A DNA stretch of 64,000 nt from Sphingobium ummariense RL-3 (GTDB taxonomy: Bacteria > Pseudomonadota > Alphaproteobacteria > Sphingomonadales > Sphingomonadaceae), in NCBI RefSeq assembly GCF_000447205.1, contig NZ_AUWY01000112.1, positions 62,001-126,000 on the forward strand, in the 5' to 3' direction. The translations under genes were made by a program, and so were the position numbers. Below the pieces are notes generated by a model. The model saw only the letters and a list, made by a program, of their open reading frames with translations, ran no database searches and had not been told where the DNA came from. Position 1 is the stretch's first letter, and the number at the start of each line of letters is the position of its first letter. Positions 54,230 through 62,840 of this stretch are shown here, one piece after another.

Positions 54230-54819
54230 GGATTTACGGCCTCACCGGCTCCATCGGCATGGGCAAATCCGCGGTCGCGGCGATGCTGCGGCGCGAGGGC
54301 GTGCCGCTGTTCGATGCCGATGCGGAGGTGCACCGGCTGCAGGGGCCGGGCGGGGCGCTGGTCGCAGCGATCGAGGCCCGCTTTCCCGGCACCACCGGGC
54401 CGAAGGGCGTCGATCGCGCGAAGCTGGGCGCGGCGGTGTTCGGTCAACCGCAGGAACTGAAGGCGCTGGAGGCGATCGTCCATCCGGCGGTGCAGGCGTC
54501 GCGCAGGCGGTTCCTGCAACGGTTCCGGTCCCGTCGCTTCGTGGTGCTGGACATCCCGCTGCTGTTCGAAACCCACGGGGAGCGCCGGCTGGACGGCGTG
54601 ATCGTCGTCACCGCACCCGCCTGGAAGCAGCGCAAGCGCGTGCTCGCGCGGCCGGGCATGACGCAGGCACGGTTCCGCCGGATTGTCCATCTGCAAATGC
54701 CCGATGCTGAAAAGCGGCGAAGGGCCGACTATATCATCCAAACGGGCACGACCTTCGCCGCGACGCGGGGGCAGGTCCGCCGTCTGGTCGCTTGCCTTGC
54801 GGCCAAGACGGGCCGATAA
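54226..54819 (+). CDS. coaE: Dephospho-CoA kinase
   Basis: 197 residues. YGLTGSIGMGKSAVAAMLRR is the P-loop, LFDADAEVHRL the substrate site, and VVLDIPLLFET the active-site strand. Last step of coenzyme A synthesis. The overlapping ATGA with aroE places it in the oriC-proximal operon. Confidence 0.96.
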   Translation: MRIYGLTGSIGMGKSAVAAMLRREGVPLFDADAEVHRLQGPGGALVAAIEARFPGTTGPKGVDRAKLGAAVFGQPQELKALEAIVHPAVQASRRRFLQRFRSRRFVVLDIPLLFETHGERRLDGVIVVTAPAWKQRKRVLARPGMTQARFRRIVHLQMPDAEKRRRADYIIQTGTTFAATRGQVRRLVACLAAKTGR

Positions 54820-54853
54820 GAGAAGGTCCGGTCAGACTCGGTTGAAGAGGGCG

Positions 54854-55555
54854 ATGCGCGAGATCATTTTCGATACCGAAACGACAGGGTTCGATCCCGC
54901 CACGGGTGACCGCATGGTCGAGATCGGCTGCATCGAACTGTTCAACCGCGTGCCGACCGGACGTACCTTCCATGCCTATTACAATCCGCAGCGGCCGATG
55001 CCGGCGGCGGCGGAGGCGGTGCACGGCCTGTCCGACATCTTCCTGTCCGACAAACCCCATTTCGCCCATGGCGTCGAGGAGCTGCTGGCCTTCCTCGAGG
55101 ACTCCATGCTCGTCGCGCACAATGCGCGGTTCGATTTCGGATTCCTCAATCACGAGCTGCGGCTGTGCGGTCGGCCCGAAATTTCGCTGGATCGGATGAT
55201 CGACACGGTGGCGATCGCCCGGCAGCTTCACCCCGGCGCCAAGCATTCGCTCGACGCGCTTTGCACCCGCTACGGCATCGACCGCAGTCATCGCGTCAAG
55301 CATGGCGCGTTGCTCGACGCCGAATTGCTCGCCCAGCTCTACATCGAACTGACCGGCGGCCGTCAGATCGGCCTCGGCCTTGCACAGGAGGAAGCGAAAG
55401 AGACCGTCAGGGTGGAACTGGTGGAAACCGCCATGGTTCGCCCTGTTAGGCCCGCGCGCGTCTTTGCGGCGAGCGCGGAGGAACTGGAGCGGCATGCCGC
55501 GTTCATCGCGACGCTGGCAAATCCGCTCTGGCTGGAAGGAGCGCAGCCCGGCTGA
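54854..55555 (+). CDS. dnaQ: DNA polymerase III epsilon subunit (proofreading exonuclease)
   Basis: 233 residues from ATG 54854. DEDDh motifs are complete: IIFDTETTGFDP (Asp7, Glu9), LVAHNARFDFGFLNHEL and HRVKHGALLDAELLAQLY with the final His and Asp. 34 bp after coaE. As the last gene of the hemE/RP001/maf/aroE/coaE/dnaQ order it supports the origin call. Confidence 0.96.
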   Translation: MREIIFDTETTGFDPATGDRMVEIGCIELFNRVPTGRTFHAYYNPQRPMPAAAEAVHGLSDIFLSDKPHFAHGVEELLAFLEDSMLVAHNARFDFGFLNHELRLCGRPEISLDRMIDTVAIARQLHPGAKHSLDALCTRYGIDRSHRVKHGALLDAELLAQLYIELTGGRQIGLGLAQEEAKETVRVELVETAMVRPVRPARVFAASAEELERHAAFIATLANPLWLEGAQPG

Positions 55556-55623
55556 ACCGCCTGCGTTCCATGTCCACCGGCCCGCGCATCCGTCGCGGTC
55601 CGGCAAGAACAAGGAGAAGGCAT

Positions 55624-56217
55624 ATGGATATTCGTGTTTCCGGGCATCAGGTCGAGACGGGCGAGGCGCTCAAGGAGCATGTCTGGACCCGGCTGGAGGC
55701 GGTGGCCGAGAAATATTTTTCCCGCGCGCTTTCCGCTCAGGTGACTTTCCGACCTGCGCCGCACGGTGCCTTCCACTGCGACATCGTCTGTCATGTGATG
55801 ACCGGCCTGATCCTGAAGGGAGCGGGCGAGGCGCAGGAGGCACATCCGGCCTTCGACCAGGCGGCCGACCGGATCGAGAAGCAGCTGCGCCGCTACATGC
55901 GCCGCCTGAAGGATCGCAGCATGCAGGCGGCGGCCGCCGAGGCGCAGCGGGCCAATGGCTATAGCGCCGACGAGATCGACGGCGCGGGCTACACGATCTT
56001 CGCCGTCGCGGAGGACGAGGAGGAGCCGGCGGAGGCGCCGCTGATCGTCGCCGAGACCAGGGTGGACATCCCGGAGGCCACGGTGTCGGATGCCGTGATG
56101 ATGCTGGACCTGCGCAACACCAATGCGCTGCTGTTCGTCAACGCGGGGACGGCGGCCTACAACATGGTCTATCGCCGCCAGGACGGGACGATCGGCTGGG
56201 TCGAGCCGCGCGGCTGA
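55624..56217 (+). CDS. hpf: Ribosome hibernation promoting factor, long form
   Basis: 197 residues from ATG 55624, preceded by AAGGAGAAGG. N-terminal S30AE domain (MDIRVSGHQVETGEALKEHV ... RRYMRRLKDR), a linker, and a C-terminal dimerisation domain (MMLDLRNTNALLFVNAGTA, VYRRQDGTIGWVEPR). The long form joins two 70S ribosomes directly into inactive 100S dimers. It precedes ptsN, as in many proteobacteria. Confidence 0.95.
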   Translation: MDIRVSGHQVETGEALKEHVWTRLEAVAEKYFSRALSAQVTFRPAPHGAFHCDIVCHVMTGLILKGAGEAQEAHPAFDQAADRIEKQLRRYMRRLKDRSMQAAAAEAQRANGYSADEIDGAGYTIFAVAEDEEEPAEAPLIVAETRVDIPEATVSDAVMMLDLRNTNALLFVNAGTAAYNMVYRRQDGTIGWVEPRG

Positions 56218-56346
56218 CACGACTGGAAAACGGGCCGCCGGTTGACCTTTGCCGGCCGGCGGCCTATGGGGCCGGGCTTTGGTATCCCCGGACAGCGCAC
56301 AGGATGACATGAGGCTGGGCGGGGCTCGGCTGCTTCCGGATTAGAC

Positions 56347-56814
56347 ATGGTGCATTTCAACGATATCGTCGCGCCCGACGCGCTCGCAACGAGCCTGTCG
56401 GCGAACGGCAAGAAGCAATTGTTCCAGAAGATCGCCTCGATCGCCGCCCAGGCTTATGGGTTGCAGGCCGATATGGTGGGCGATGCGCTGGCGGAACGCG
56501 AGAAGCTGGGCTCGACCGGTTTCGGTGGCGGCGTGGCCATTCCCCATGCGAAGATCCCGGGGCTCGACCGGATGTGCGGCGTGGTCGTCCTGCTCGATCC
56601 GCCGGTGCCCTTCGACGCGGTGGACGAGGCGCCGGTGGACATCGTCTTCGCGCTGCTTTCCCCGGTCGACAGCGGTGCCGAGCACCTCAAGACGCTGGCG
56701 CGGGTCTCGCGTTATCTTCGCGACGAAGCCCAGGTGGTCCGGCTGCGCGGCGCCAAATCGGCCGAGGCGCTGCATGCGCTGCTGTCGGGCGGCGGGACGC
56801 GTGACGCGGCTTGA
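56347..56814 (+). CDS. ptsN: PTS IIA-like nitrogen-regulatory protein PtsN
   Basis: 155 residues. His67 in GVAIPHAKIPGL is the phosphorylation site. It takes part in the nitrogen PTS, signalling carbon/nitrogen balance rather than sugar transport. The start of the next gene (GTG 56801) lies inside its 3' end, overlapping by 14 bases. Confidence 0.93.
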   Translation: MVHFNDIVAPDALATSLSANGKKQLFQKIASIAAQAYGLQADMVGDALAEREKLGSTGFGGGVAIPHAKIPGLDRMCGVVVLLDPPVPFDAVDEAPVDIVFALLSPVDSGAEHLKTLARVSRYLRDEAQVVRLRGAKSAEALHALLSGGGTRDAA

Positions 56815-57271
56815 GGCTGGCGCACCGCCCAGCGGCGAGGCGGCGCATTTCCGCGCGCTTGAAAATCTCTACCGTTCGGCGCCGATCAACCGGCTGTTCC
56901 GCTCGGAGCTGGTGATTCCGGAGGCCGGGCGGTCAATCATCGAGTTCGATGTCGACGAAAGCCAATTCCATGCCGCGGGCGCGGTTCACGGCACGGTCTA
57001 TTTCAAGATGCTGGACGATGCGGCCTTCTATGCCGCCAACAGCCTGGTGAGCGACCGCTTCCTGCTGACCACGGCGTTCAACCTGCTGTTCACCCGGCCG
57101 ATCGGGCCGGGACGCATTCGCGCGGAGGGCCGCTGGATCAGCGGCCGGCGCCGGGTCTTCGTGGCCGAAGCCAGCCTGATCGATTCGGACGGCGAGGAAG
57201 TGGGGCGCGGCACCGGCACCTTCATGCGGTCGCAATTCGCGCTGTCGTCGCTGCCTGGCTATGGCCGCTGA
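56801..57271 (+). CDS. PaaI/YiiD-type hotdog thioesterase
   Basis: 156 residues if the GTG at 56801 is used; no in-frame ATG exists before the conserved core. FHAAGAVHGTVYFKMLDDAAFYAAN is the hotdog fold with the HGTVYFKMLDDAA helix. Substrate unknown. It overlaps ptsN upstream and the DUF1491 gene downstream. Confidence 0.82.
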   Translation: MTRLEAGAPPSGEAAHFRALENLYRSAPINRLFRSELVIPEAGRSIIEFDVDESQFHAAGAVHGTVYFKMLDDAAFYAANSLVSDRFLLTTAFNLLFTRPIGPGRIRAEGRWISGRRRVFVAEASLIDSDGEEVGRGTGTFMRSQFALSSLPGYGR

Positions 57272-57599
57272 ACGGCTGACCAGCGCCATGCTGGCGGGCG
57301 CGCTGCTGCGCCGCGCCGGGGCGGCGGGGGGCTTTGCGACGGTGCTGGTAAAGGGGGACCCGACCAGCGGTGTCATCCTGGTCCAGGCGGTCGAAAAAGG
57401 CCAGGAAAAGGGCCTGTTCGAGCGAGTCCCCGACTATGAGGGCGGCTATCGCCTGGTGCCCTGCGGGCCTGGCCCCGAGGCCGACGCCGAAGCGAGATCC
57501 GCCTATGTGGAACGCCGCCGCCGCGCCGATCCGGACCTGTGGATCATCGAACTCGACATCGCGGAAGCAGAACGGTTCGCCGCTGAAACGATCTGCTGA
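57261..57599 (+). CDS. DUF1491 family protein
   Basis: 112 residues. ALLRRAGAAGGFATVLVKGDPTSGVILV (in part: GGFATVLVKGDPTSGVIL) and the C-terminal RRRADPDLWIIELDIADAERF-like ending (here DPDLWIIELDIAEAERF) are the DUF1491 pattern, found almost only in alphaproteobacteria. Function unknown. It overlaps the thioesterase gene by 11 bases. Confidence 0.88.
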   Translation: MAAERLTSAMLAGALLRRAGAAGGFATVLVKGDPTSGVILVQAVEKGQEKGLFERVPDYEGGYRLVPCGPGPEADAEARSAYVERRRRADPDLWIIELDIAEAERFAAETIC

Positions 57600-57779
57600 T
57601 CGTTGACAGCCCGCGATGAGGCGGGCAGAGGCGCGCGCACGCTTCAATGCGCAGGTTGCCGCATTCGTCCATGGGGGGCGGACGCGGTAAACACGCAGAC
57701 GGGGGGCGGCCCGACGTCGCACGAGATGGGTTTTAGAACGCGGCGTTTTCGGCCAAGAACCGCATGTTCCAGAGTTTCA

Positions 57780-58448
57780 ATGAGTTTTCGACTGAAAGCC
57801 GCGATTGCCGTGGCCCTTCTGCTGTCCGCTACTGCGGCGGCCACTTCTTCCGACATGACGCGTGCTGCCGAAGCGACGCTGTCGACTGGATCCCTCCCGG
57901 GGATCACCGAGCTTGAAGCTCCTGCGGCTGGCCGGAAGCCCGCCGTGGTCTTTGCGGCGCCGCGCGAGATCGTGCAGCCGACCGCCCCGGTCCACAAGAG
58001 CGATACGCCCAATTTCAACGAAGGTTCCGAGCCGGCATCCAGCCTGGCTGCCCTGGTCGACGCGCAAGGCGCGCCCGAGGCGCTGGACGACGAGATGAAG
58101 TGCCTGGCCGGCGCCGTCTATTTCGAATCCAAAGGCGAGAGCCTGGAAGGCCAGCTGGCCGTTGCGCGCGTGATCATCAACCGCGCCAAATCCGGCCGTT
58201 TCGCCGACAGCCTGTGCGGCGTGGTGTACCAGCCCAGCCAGTTCAGCTTCGTGCGCGGCCGCGGCATGCCCCCGATCCGCCTGGAGAGCCGCGACTGGCG
58301 CGAGGCCGTCGCCATCGCCAGAATCGCCATGGCTGACAGCTGGGACAGCAAGGCCGAAGGCGCGCTGTTCTTCCACGCCCGCCGCGTTTCGCCGGGCTGG
58401 GGCAAGGCCCGCCTGGCGCTGATCGACAATCACGTCTTTTACCGCTGA
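57780..58448 (+). CDS. Exported SleB-type cell wall hydrolase
   Basis: 222 residues from ATG 57780. A signal peptide (AAIAVALLLSATAAA) and an unstructured linker lead to a Hydrolase_2 (SleB) domain: DEMKCLAGAVYFESKGESLEG with the catalytic Glu in YFESKGE, VARVIINRAKSGRF, SQFSFVRG, and LFFHARRVSPGWGK. An upstream in-frame ATG at 57726 is possible but would put basic residues before the signal. Likely peptidoglycan remodelling. Confidence 0.9.
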   Translation: MSFRLKAAIAVALLLSATAAATSSDMTRAAEATLSTGSLPGITELEAPAAGRKPAVVFAAPREIVQPTAPVHKSDTPNFNEGSEPASSLAALVDAQGAPEALDDEMKCLAGAVYFESKGESLEGQLAVARVIINRAKSGRFADSLCGVVYQPSQFSFVRGRGMPPIRLESRDWREAVAIARIAMADSWDSKAEGALFFHARRVSPGWGKARLALIDNHVFYR

Positions 58449-58473
58449 TCGGCGATCTGATCGCGGGTTGAGA

Positions 58474-58505
58474 GGCCGATTCGGGAAGGCTCGAATCGGC
58501 CTTTT
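58474..58505 (+). terminator. Intrinsic terminator after the cell wall hydrolase gene
   Basis: GGCCGATTCG (58474-58483) and CGAATCGGCC (58492-58501) form a perfect 10-bp stem with an 8-base loop, followed by TTTTCATTT. Confidence 0.8.
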
Positions 58506-58537
58506 CATTTGTTCCCTTCCTGTTCTAGGGTGGGGCC

Positions 58538-59032
58538 ATGGAGTCCGACCTGACCGACAGTTGCTCGCCGCTGACAGACGGCACGGCGCTGGCCGTGGCG
58601 CGCGGCACGCTGCGCCTGTTCTTCCGCCATGACATGAGCGGCATCCTGGAAGTGCCACTGCCCAATGGACGGCGGGCCGACATCATGGCGATCGACGGGG
58701 CCGGTCGGATTACCATCGTCGAGATCAAGTGCAGCCGCGCCGACCTGCTGGGCGACATGAAGTGGCCGGACTATTTCGATTATTGCGACCGCTTCTTCTG
58801 GGCGGTGCCGTCCGGGTTCGAGTTGGGGCTGTTCGAGAGCGAGGCGCTATGGCCGGGGCGCACCGGGCTGATCGTCGCGGACCAATATGATGCCGAACTG
58901 GTGCGGCCCGCGCCGATGGAGCCGCTGGCGGCGGCACGGCGCAAGGCGGAGACGCTGCGCTTCGCCCGGCGCGCGGCACGGCGCCTGACCGCGCTCGCCG
59001 ACCCGGATCATGCCGCCGAGATCGGGTGGTAG
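58538..59032 (+). CDS. mmcB: DNA repair protein MmcB
   Basis: 164 residues. PLPNGRRADIMAIDGAGRITIVEIKCSRADLLGDMKW (key parts: RRADIMAID and TIVEIKCSRADLLGD) is a PD-(D/E)xK nuclease-like core. The MmcB/DUF1052 family is alphaproteobacterial and belongs to the SOS mutasome (with ImuB/DnaE2) in Caulobacter. No LexA site is obvious before it. Confidence 0.88.
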   Translation: MESDLTDSCSPLTDGTALAVARGTLRLFFRHDMSGILEVPLPNGRRADIMAIDGAGRITIVEIKCSRADLLGDMKWPDYFDYCDRFFWAVPSGFELGLFESEALWPGRTGLIVADQYDAELVRPAPMEPLAAARRKAETLRFARRAARRLTALADPDHAAEIGW

Positions 59033-59052
59033 CTTGAACGGAGCAAGCGAAT

Positions 59053-59451
59053 ATGCGTTCACATTTGGAGTTTCGCTCGGTGGAATTAATCGATTCCTCC
59101 GAAAGCGTCGATAGTCCGGCGGGAGAAACGGTTGCGCGTTTGCTGGCGGAAGCCTTGCCTCGCTATGGCTTCCAGATCGAAGGAGTCGCACCGGAGGATT
59201 GGGGATGGCGCTTGCTGGTCGCCAATGAGCGCTTTCCGCTTTGGATCGGGTGTGGGCGCTATCTGGAGTATGCGGACGGTCATCTTTGCTTCATCGAGCC
59301 ATCCACCCGTTATGTGCGTCGCTGGTTTCGAAGAATTCCCACCGAGACCGTGGTGGAGAGGCTAGCTACGGCGCTTGAAGAAAGCATCAGCCAGTGCGGG
59401 AAGGCACAGGCCCTGCGCTGGTGGACTGATACGGAAATCGGCACAACCTAA
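59053..59451 (+). CDS. Uncharacterised protein of lower GC content
   Basis: 132 residues, no signal peptide. Trp-rich stretches EDWGWRLLVANERFPLWIGCG and RRWFRRIPTETVVERL suggest a compact alpha/beta domain. Base composition and codon choice differ from the neighbours (more A and T in third positions), which fits recent transfer. It follows mmcB by 20 bp. I do not recognise a family. Confidence 0.65.
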   Translation: MRSHLEFRSVELIDSSESVDSPAGETVARLLAEALPRYGFQIEGVAPEDWGWRLLVANERFPLWIGCGRYLEYADGHLCFIEPSTRYVRRWFRRIPTETVVERLATALEESISQCGKAQALRWWTDTEIGTT

Positions 59452-59529
59452 GTCCTGTGATACCGTCATATCAGGATCACTAGCGAACAAGCTAATGGCG
59501 TGCGTCGTTGGCTTATGACCGTCCTTTTT

Positions 59530-60153
59530 TCAGAACACGGGGCCTTGTACGGGGCCTGTGGGCTTGGCGGTCGTCTTGGCGGCTTCCAGCGCCTCGACCA
59601 GGCCCGGAGTCCGGTTGTCGCGGGTCGCATAGTCCTTGGCGGACATGCCGGCGAGGGTGTCGCGCTTGTCGGGGCTGGCGCCGTTGGCGACCAGAAGGCG
59701 GACGAGGCCGACGTCGCGCAACTGTACCGCGCGGATGAGCGGGGTTTCGCCGCTGCTATTCGCCTTGTCCACCTGCGCCTTGTAGGTCAGCAGCGTGGTC
59801 ACCCCTTCCTCGAAACGGGCCTGCACCGCGTCCATGAGGGGCGTGTTGCCGTCATTGTCGGTGAGGTTGGGGTTGGCGCCCTTGGCGAGCAGGAAGCCGA
59901 GCCAGGTGTTGTCCCGGCGGGCAACGACAATGTGCAGCGCGGTTTCCCCGCTGTTGACGTCGCGGCTGTTGACGAGGGTGGAGCCGGGCTTCTGAAGGAA
60001 GTCGGTAACCTTCTGCCCGTCCTTTTCCTTCACGGCCTTGAGGAAATTATAATTGTCCGAAAACTGCGCATGGGCGGCCATGGGAGCCGCCGCCGCCAGG
60101 GCAAGCGCCGCTGCCCGGCCGATGCCCATCCAAGCCGAAAACCCGTTCTTCAT
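59530..60153 (-). CDS. Exported ankyrin-repeat protein
   Basis: 207 residues from ATG 60153, the start that gives a signal peptide (ALALAAAAPMAAHAQ). Four ankyrin units follow, with GETALHIVVARRDNTWLGFLLAKGANPNL, GNTPLMDAVQA, GETPLIRAVQLRDVGLVRLLVANGASPD (shown here as overlapping short units GETALHIV, GNTPLMDA, GETPLIRA). Probably periplasmic; the partner is unknown. Divergent from the SCO1 gene. Confidence 0.88.
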   Translation of the reverse strand: MKNGFSAWMGIGRAAALALAAAAPMAAHAQFSDNYNFLKAVKEKDGQKVTDFLQKPGSTLVNSRDVNSGETALHIVVARRDNTWLGFLLAKGANPNLTDNDGNTPLMDAVQARFEEGVTTLLTYKAQVDKANSSGETPLIRAVQLRDVGLVRLLVANGASPDKRDTLAGMSAKDYATRDNRTPGLVEALEAAKTTAKPTGPVQGPVF

Positions 60154-60212
60154 CGTCCTGCGCCCCGTCTTGTTTGCAAAAGCGCCCATAGCAGGGCATG
60201 GCTGGCGGTGCC

Positions 60213-60839
60213 ATGAACAAAGCTCTGACCCTTGTCGCCCTGCCCGTCCTGGCGCTGCTCGCCGCCTGCAATATGGGAGGTGGCGGCAATGCATCAAGTG
60301 AGCAGGGCGAGCTGGCAGGCGCGCGGATCGGCGCGCCCTTCACCCTGACCGACCAGGATGGGAAAAGGGTGAAATGGGACGATTTCCGGGGCAAGTACCG
60401 GATCGTCTATTTCGGCTATACCTATTGCCCCGACGTCTGCCCGATCGACCTGCAACGCATCATGCAGGCCTTCACCCGGTTCGAGAAGGCCGAGCCGGCC
60501 CTGGCCGCGAAGGTGCAGCCGATCTTCATCAGCGTCGATCCCGAGCGCGACACTCCTGCGGTCGTGAAGATCTATGCCGCGGCTTTCCACCCGCGCCTGA
60601 TCGGCCTGACCGGCACGCCGCAGGAGATCGCGAAGGTCGCGAAGGATTTCGCCGTGCTCTACAATGCCGAGAAGGCCGAGGGGGCGAGCGGCTATCTGGT
60701 AAGCCACAGCCGCACGCCCTATCTGTTCGATCCTGACGGCAAGCCGGTCGCGCTGGTGCCGGTCGACGATCCGGCGACGCCGGTGGACGAGGGTGCGCCC
60801 GACGCGGTGCTCGCCTTCCTCGAGAAATGGGTGAAGTGA
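60213..60839 (+). CDS. SCO1/SenC family copper chaperone lipoprotein
   Basis: 208 residues from ATG 60213. Lipobox LLAAC, then a thioredoxin fold with the copper motif YTYCPDVCPIDLQ (CxxxC) and the conserved His in LVSHSRTPYLFD. Helps build the Cu-A site of cytochrome c oxidase in the periplasm. The start of the next gene lies inside its end. Confidence 0.93.
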   Translation: MNKALTLVALPVLALLAACNMGGGGNASSEQGELAGARIGAPFTLTDQDGKRVKWDDFRGKYRIVYFGYTYCPDVCPIDLQRIMQAFTRFEKAEPALAAKVQPIFISVDPERDTPAVVKIYAAAFHPRLIGLTGTPQEIAKVAKDFAVLYNAEKAEGASGYLVSHSRTPYLFDPDGKPVALVPVDDPATPVDEGAPDAVLAFLEKWVK

Positions 60840-61264
60840 CGGACTTCTGGGAAAAGCCGCTGGACCAGCTCGACCGCGCACAGTGGGAAGCGCTGTGCGA
60901 CGGCTGCGGCAAATGCTGCCTGCACAAGGCCGAGGACGAGGATACCGGGCGCATCTATCCCACCAACGTCGCCTGCCGCCTGCTCGACCGGCATAGCGGG
61001 CAATGCACCAACTACCGCGAGCGCCGGACCTTCGTGCCCGACTGCGTGCGGCTGACGCCGGCGAAGGTGCGGACCATCAGCTGGCTGCCGCGCACCTGCG
61101 CCTATCGCCTGCGGGGCGAGGGCAAGCCGCTGCCGGAATGGCATTATCTGATCTGCGGAGACCGGGAAGCGGTGCACCGCGCGGGGGAATCCGTGCGGGG
61201 ATGGACCGTGGCCGAAGCGGAGGCGGGCGACTGGGAGCATCATCTTGTCGACCGGGAGCTCTGA
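60827..61264 (+). CDS. YcgN/UPF0260 cysteine-cluster protein
   Basis: 145 residues from ATG 60827; a GTG at 60836 would give a 4-base overlap with the SCO1 gene and is equally possible. LCDGCGKCCLHK, NVACRLLD, GQCTNY, FVPDCVRL and TCAYRL give the cysteine cluster of the CxxCxxCC family, proposed to bind zinc or iron-sulfur. Function unknown. Confidence 0.88.
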   Translation: MGEVTDFWEKPLDQLDRAQWEALCDGCGKCCLHKAEDEDTGRIYPTNVACRLLDRHSGQCTNYRERRTFVPDCVRLTPAKVRTISWLPRTCAYRLRGEGKPLPEWHYLICGDREAVHRAGESVRGWTVAEAEAGDWEHHLVDREL

Positions 61265-61970
61265 AGCGGCGATCCTGATTGATGGCGTCGCGCTGCCGGT
61301 GCGGGTGCGGCGGTCGGCGCGGGCGCGGGGCTATCGGCTGTCGCTCGACGGGGTGAAGGGCGAGCTGCGGCTGTCGATGCCGGCACGGGCCAGCCTGAAG
61401 CGCGCGCTGGGCTGGGCACAGGGACATGAAGGCTGGGTGCGGGCGCAGATGGCGGCGCGGCCGGCGGTGACCCGGCTGGTGGACGGCGCGGTCTTTCCGC
61501 TGGAAGGGCGCGAGGTGCGCATCCGCTGGATCGAGGGCGCCACGCGGACGATCAAGCTGGAGGAGGGCCGGCTGGAGGAGGACCAGCTGTTGCTGGGCGG
61601 TCCGGCCGAGGCAGTGGGCGGGCGGGTGCTGCGCTGGCTGCAGGCGCGGGCTAAGGCGGTGCTGGAGGCCGAGACGCGGGAGCTGGCGGAGCGGCACGGG
61701 CTGCGCGTCGCATCGGTGGGCGTGGGCGATCCGCGCAGCCGTTGGGGAAGCTGCGCGTCGAGCGGGGCGATCCGCTACAGCTGGCGGCTGATCCTCTGCC
61801 CGCCAGAGGTCCGGCGGGCGACGGTGGCGCACGAACTGGCGCACCTGCTGCACATGGACCACAGCCCGGCCTTTCATGCGGCCCATGCGCGGATCTATGG
61901 AGCCGACCCCCGGCCGGCGCGGGCCTGGCTACGGGCGCAGGGCGCTGGATTGCACCGCTACACGGCTTGA
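61245..61970 (+). CDS. YgjP/SprT-like metal-dependent hydrolase (M48-related, DUF45)
   Basis: 241 residues from a TTG at 61245, overlapping the YcgN-type gene by 20 bases; no better start is visible. SRWGSCASSGAIRYSWRLILCP is the DUF45 signature, and VAHELAHLLHMDHSPAFH has the zinc-binding HExxH (HELAH) with a third His. A cytosolic zinc hydrolase of unknown substrate. Its 3' end overlaps trhO, which converges on it. Confidence 0.87.
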   Translation: MSTGSSEAAILIDGVALPVRVRRSARARGYRLSLDGVKGELRLSMPARASLKRALGWAQGHEGWVRAQMAARPAVTRLVDGAVFPLEGREVRIRWIEGATRTIKLEEGRLEEDQLLLGGPAEAVGGRVLRWLQARAKAVLEAETRELAERHGLRVASVGVGDPRSRWGSCASSGAIRYSWRLILCPPEVRRATVAHELAHLLHMDHSPAFHAAHARIYGADPRPARAWLRAQGAGLHRYTA

Positions 61971-62776
61971 GGAGTCGCTTCCGGGCAAAGATGATCGCGG
62001 TCCCTGGGATAGGGCAAGCCGCAGTCGGGGCAGGAGACATGGCTGCCCGGCATGAGGCCGTGGGTCACGGCCACGCGTTCGTCGAAGACATAGCAGTCGC
62101 CCTGCCAGCGGCTGTCCTCCACCGGCATTTCTTCCAGATAGCGCAGGATGCCGCCGCGCAGGTGATAGACCTGGTCGAAACCGCGCGCCTTCGCCAGCGC
62201 GGTCGACTTTTCGCACCGTATGCCGCCGGTGCAGAACATCGCGATCTTCGGCGAGCGGCCCTGGTCCCGCAGCCTTGCGGCGAAATCGTCGAACCAGGCG
62301 GGAAATTCGCGAAAGGAGCGCGTGCCCGGATCGAGCGCCCGGTCGAAGGTGCCGCAGGCGACCTCATAGGCGTTGCGGGTGTCGATGACGATCGTGTCGG
62401 GATCGGCGAGGAGGGCGTTCCATTCGACAGGGTCGATATGGGTGCCGGCCTGCGCTGCGGGATCGAGGTCGCCAGCGCCAAGGGTCACGATCTCCGCCTT
62501 CACCTTCACCTTCATGCGGGCAAAGGGCGGGCTGTCGGCCGTCGCATATTTGACGTCCAGATCGGCGCAGTCCGGCAGCGCGCGGATATGGGCGATGAGG
62601 GCATCAATGCCCTTGGCACTGCCCGCCACGGTGCCGTTGATCCCTTCTTTGGCGAGGATCAGCGTGCCGCAGGTGCCGAGGTTGGCACACAAGGCGGACA
62701 GCGAGGCGGCCATAAGATCGGGATCGTCGAAACGGGCGAAGCGGTAGAGCGCGGCAATGATCATGGGGGAGTCCAT
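61958..62776 (-). CDS. trhO: tRNA uridine(34) hydroxylase TrhO (rhodanese family)
   Basis: 272 residues. KEGINGTVAGSAKGIDALI is the N-terminal domain; VIDTRNAYEVACGTF and the active loop MFCTGGIRCEKSTA form the rhodanese domain with Cys in CTGGIRC. The C-terminus has a zinc-like pair SCPDCGLPYP. Makes 5-hydroxyuridine at tRNA position 34. A second ATG at 62764 is a possible start. Confidence 0.93.
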   Translation of the reverse strand: MDSPMIIAALYRFARFDDPDLMAASLSALCANLGTCGTLILAKEGINGTVAGSAKGIDALIAHIRALPDCADLDVKYATADSPPFARMKVKVKAEIVTLGAGDLDPAAQAGTHIDPVEWNALLADPDTIVIDTRNAYEVACGTFDRALDPGTRSFREFPAWFDDFAARLRDQGRSPKIAMFCTGGIRCEKSTALAKARGFDQVYHLRGGILRYLEEMPVEDSRWQGDCYVFDERVAVTHGLMPGSHVSCPDCGLPYPRDRDHLCPEATPQAV

Positions 62777-62840
62777 CGCACGCCCATAGCGGGTCCGCCG
62801 CCCTCTTGAAAGCGGCGGCCAAGGCGCGCATAGCGGGGTG

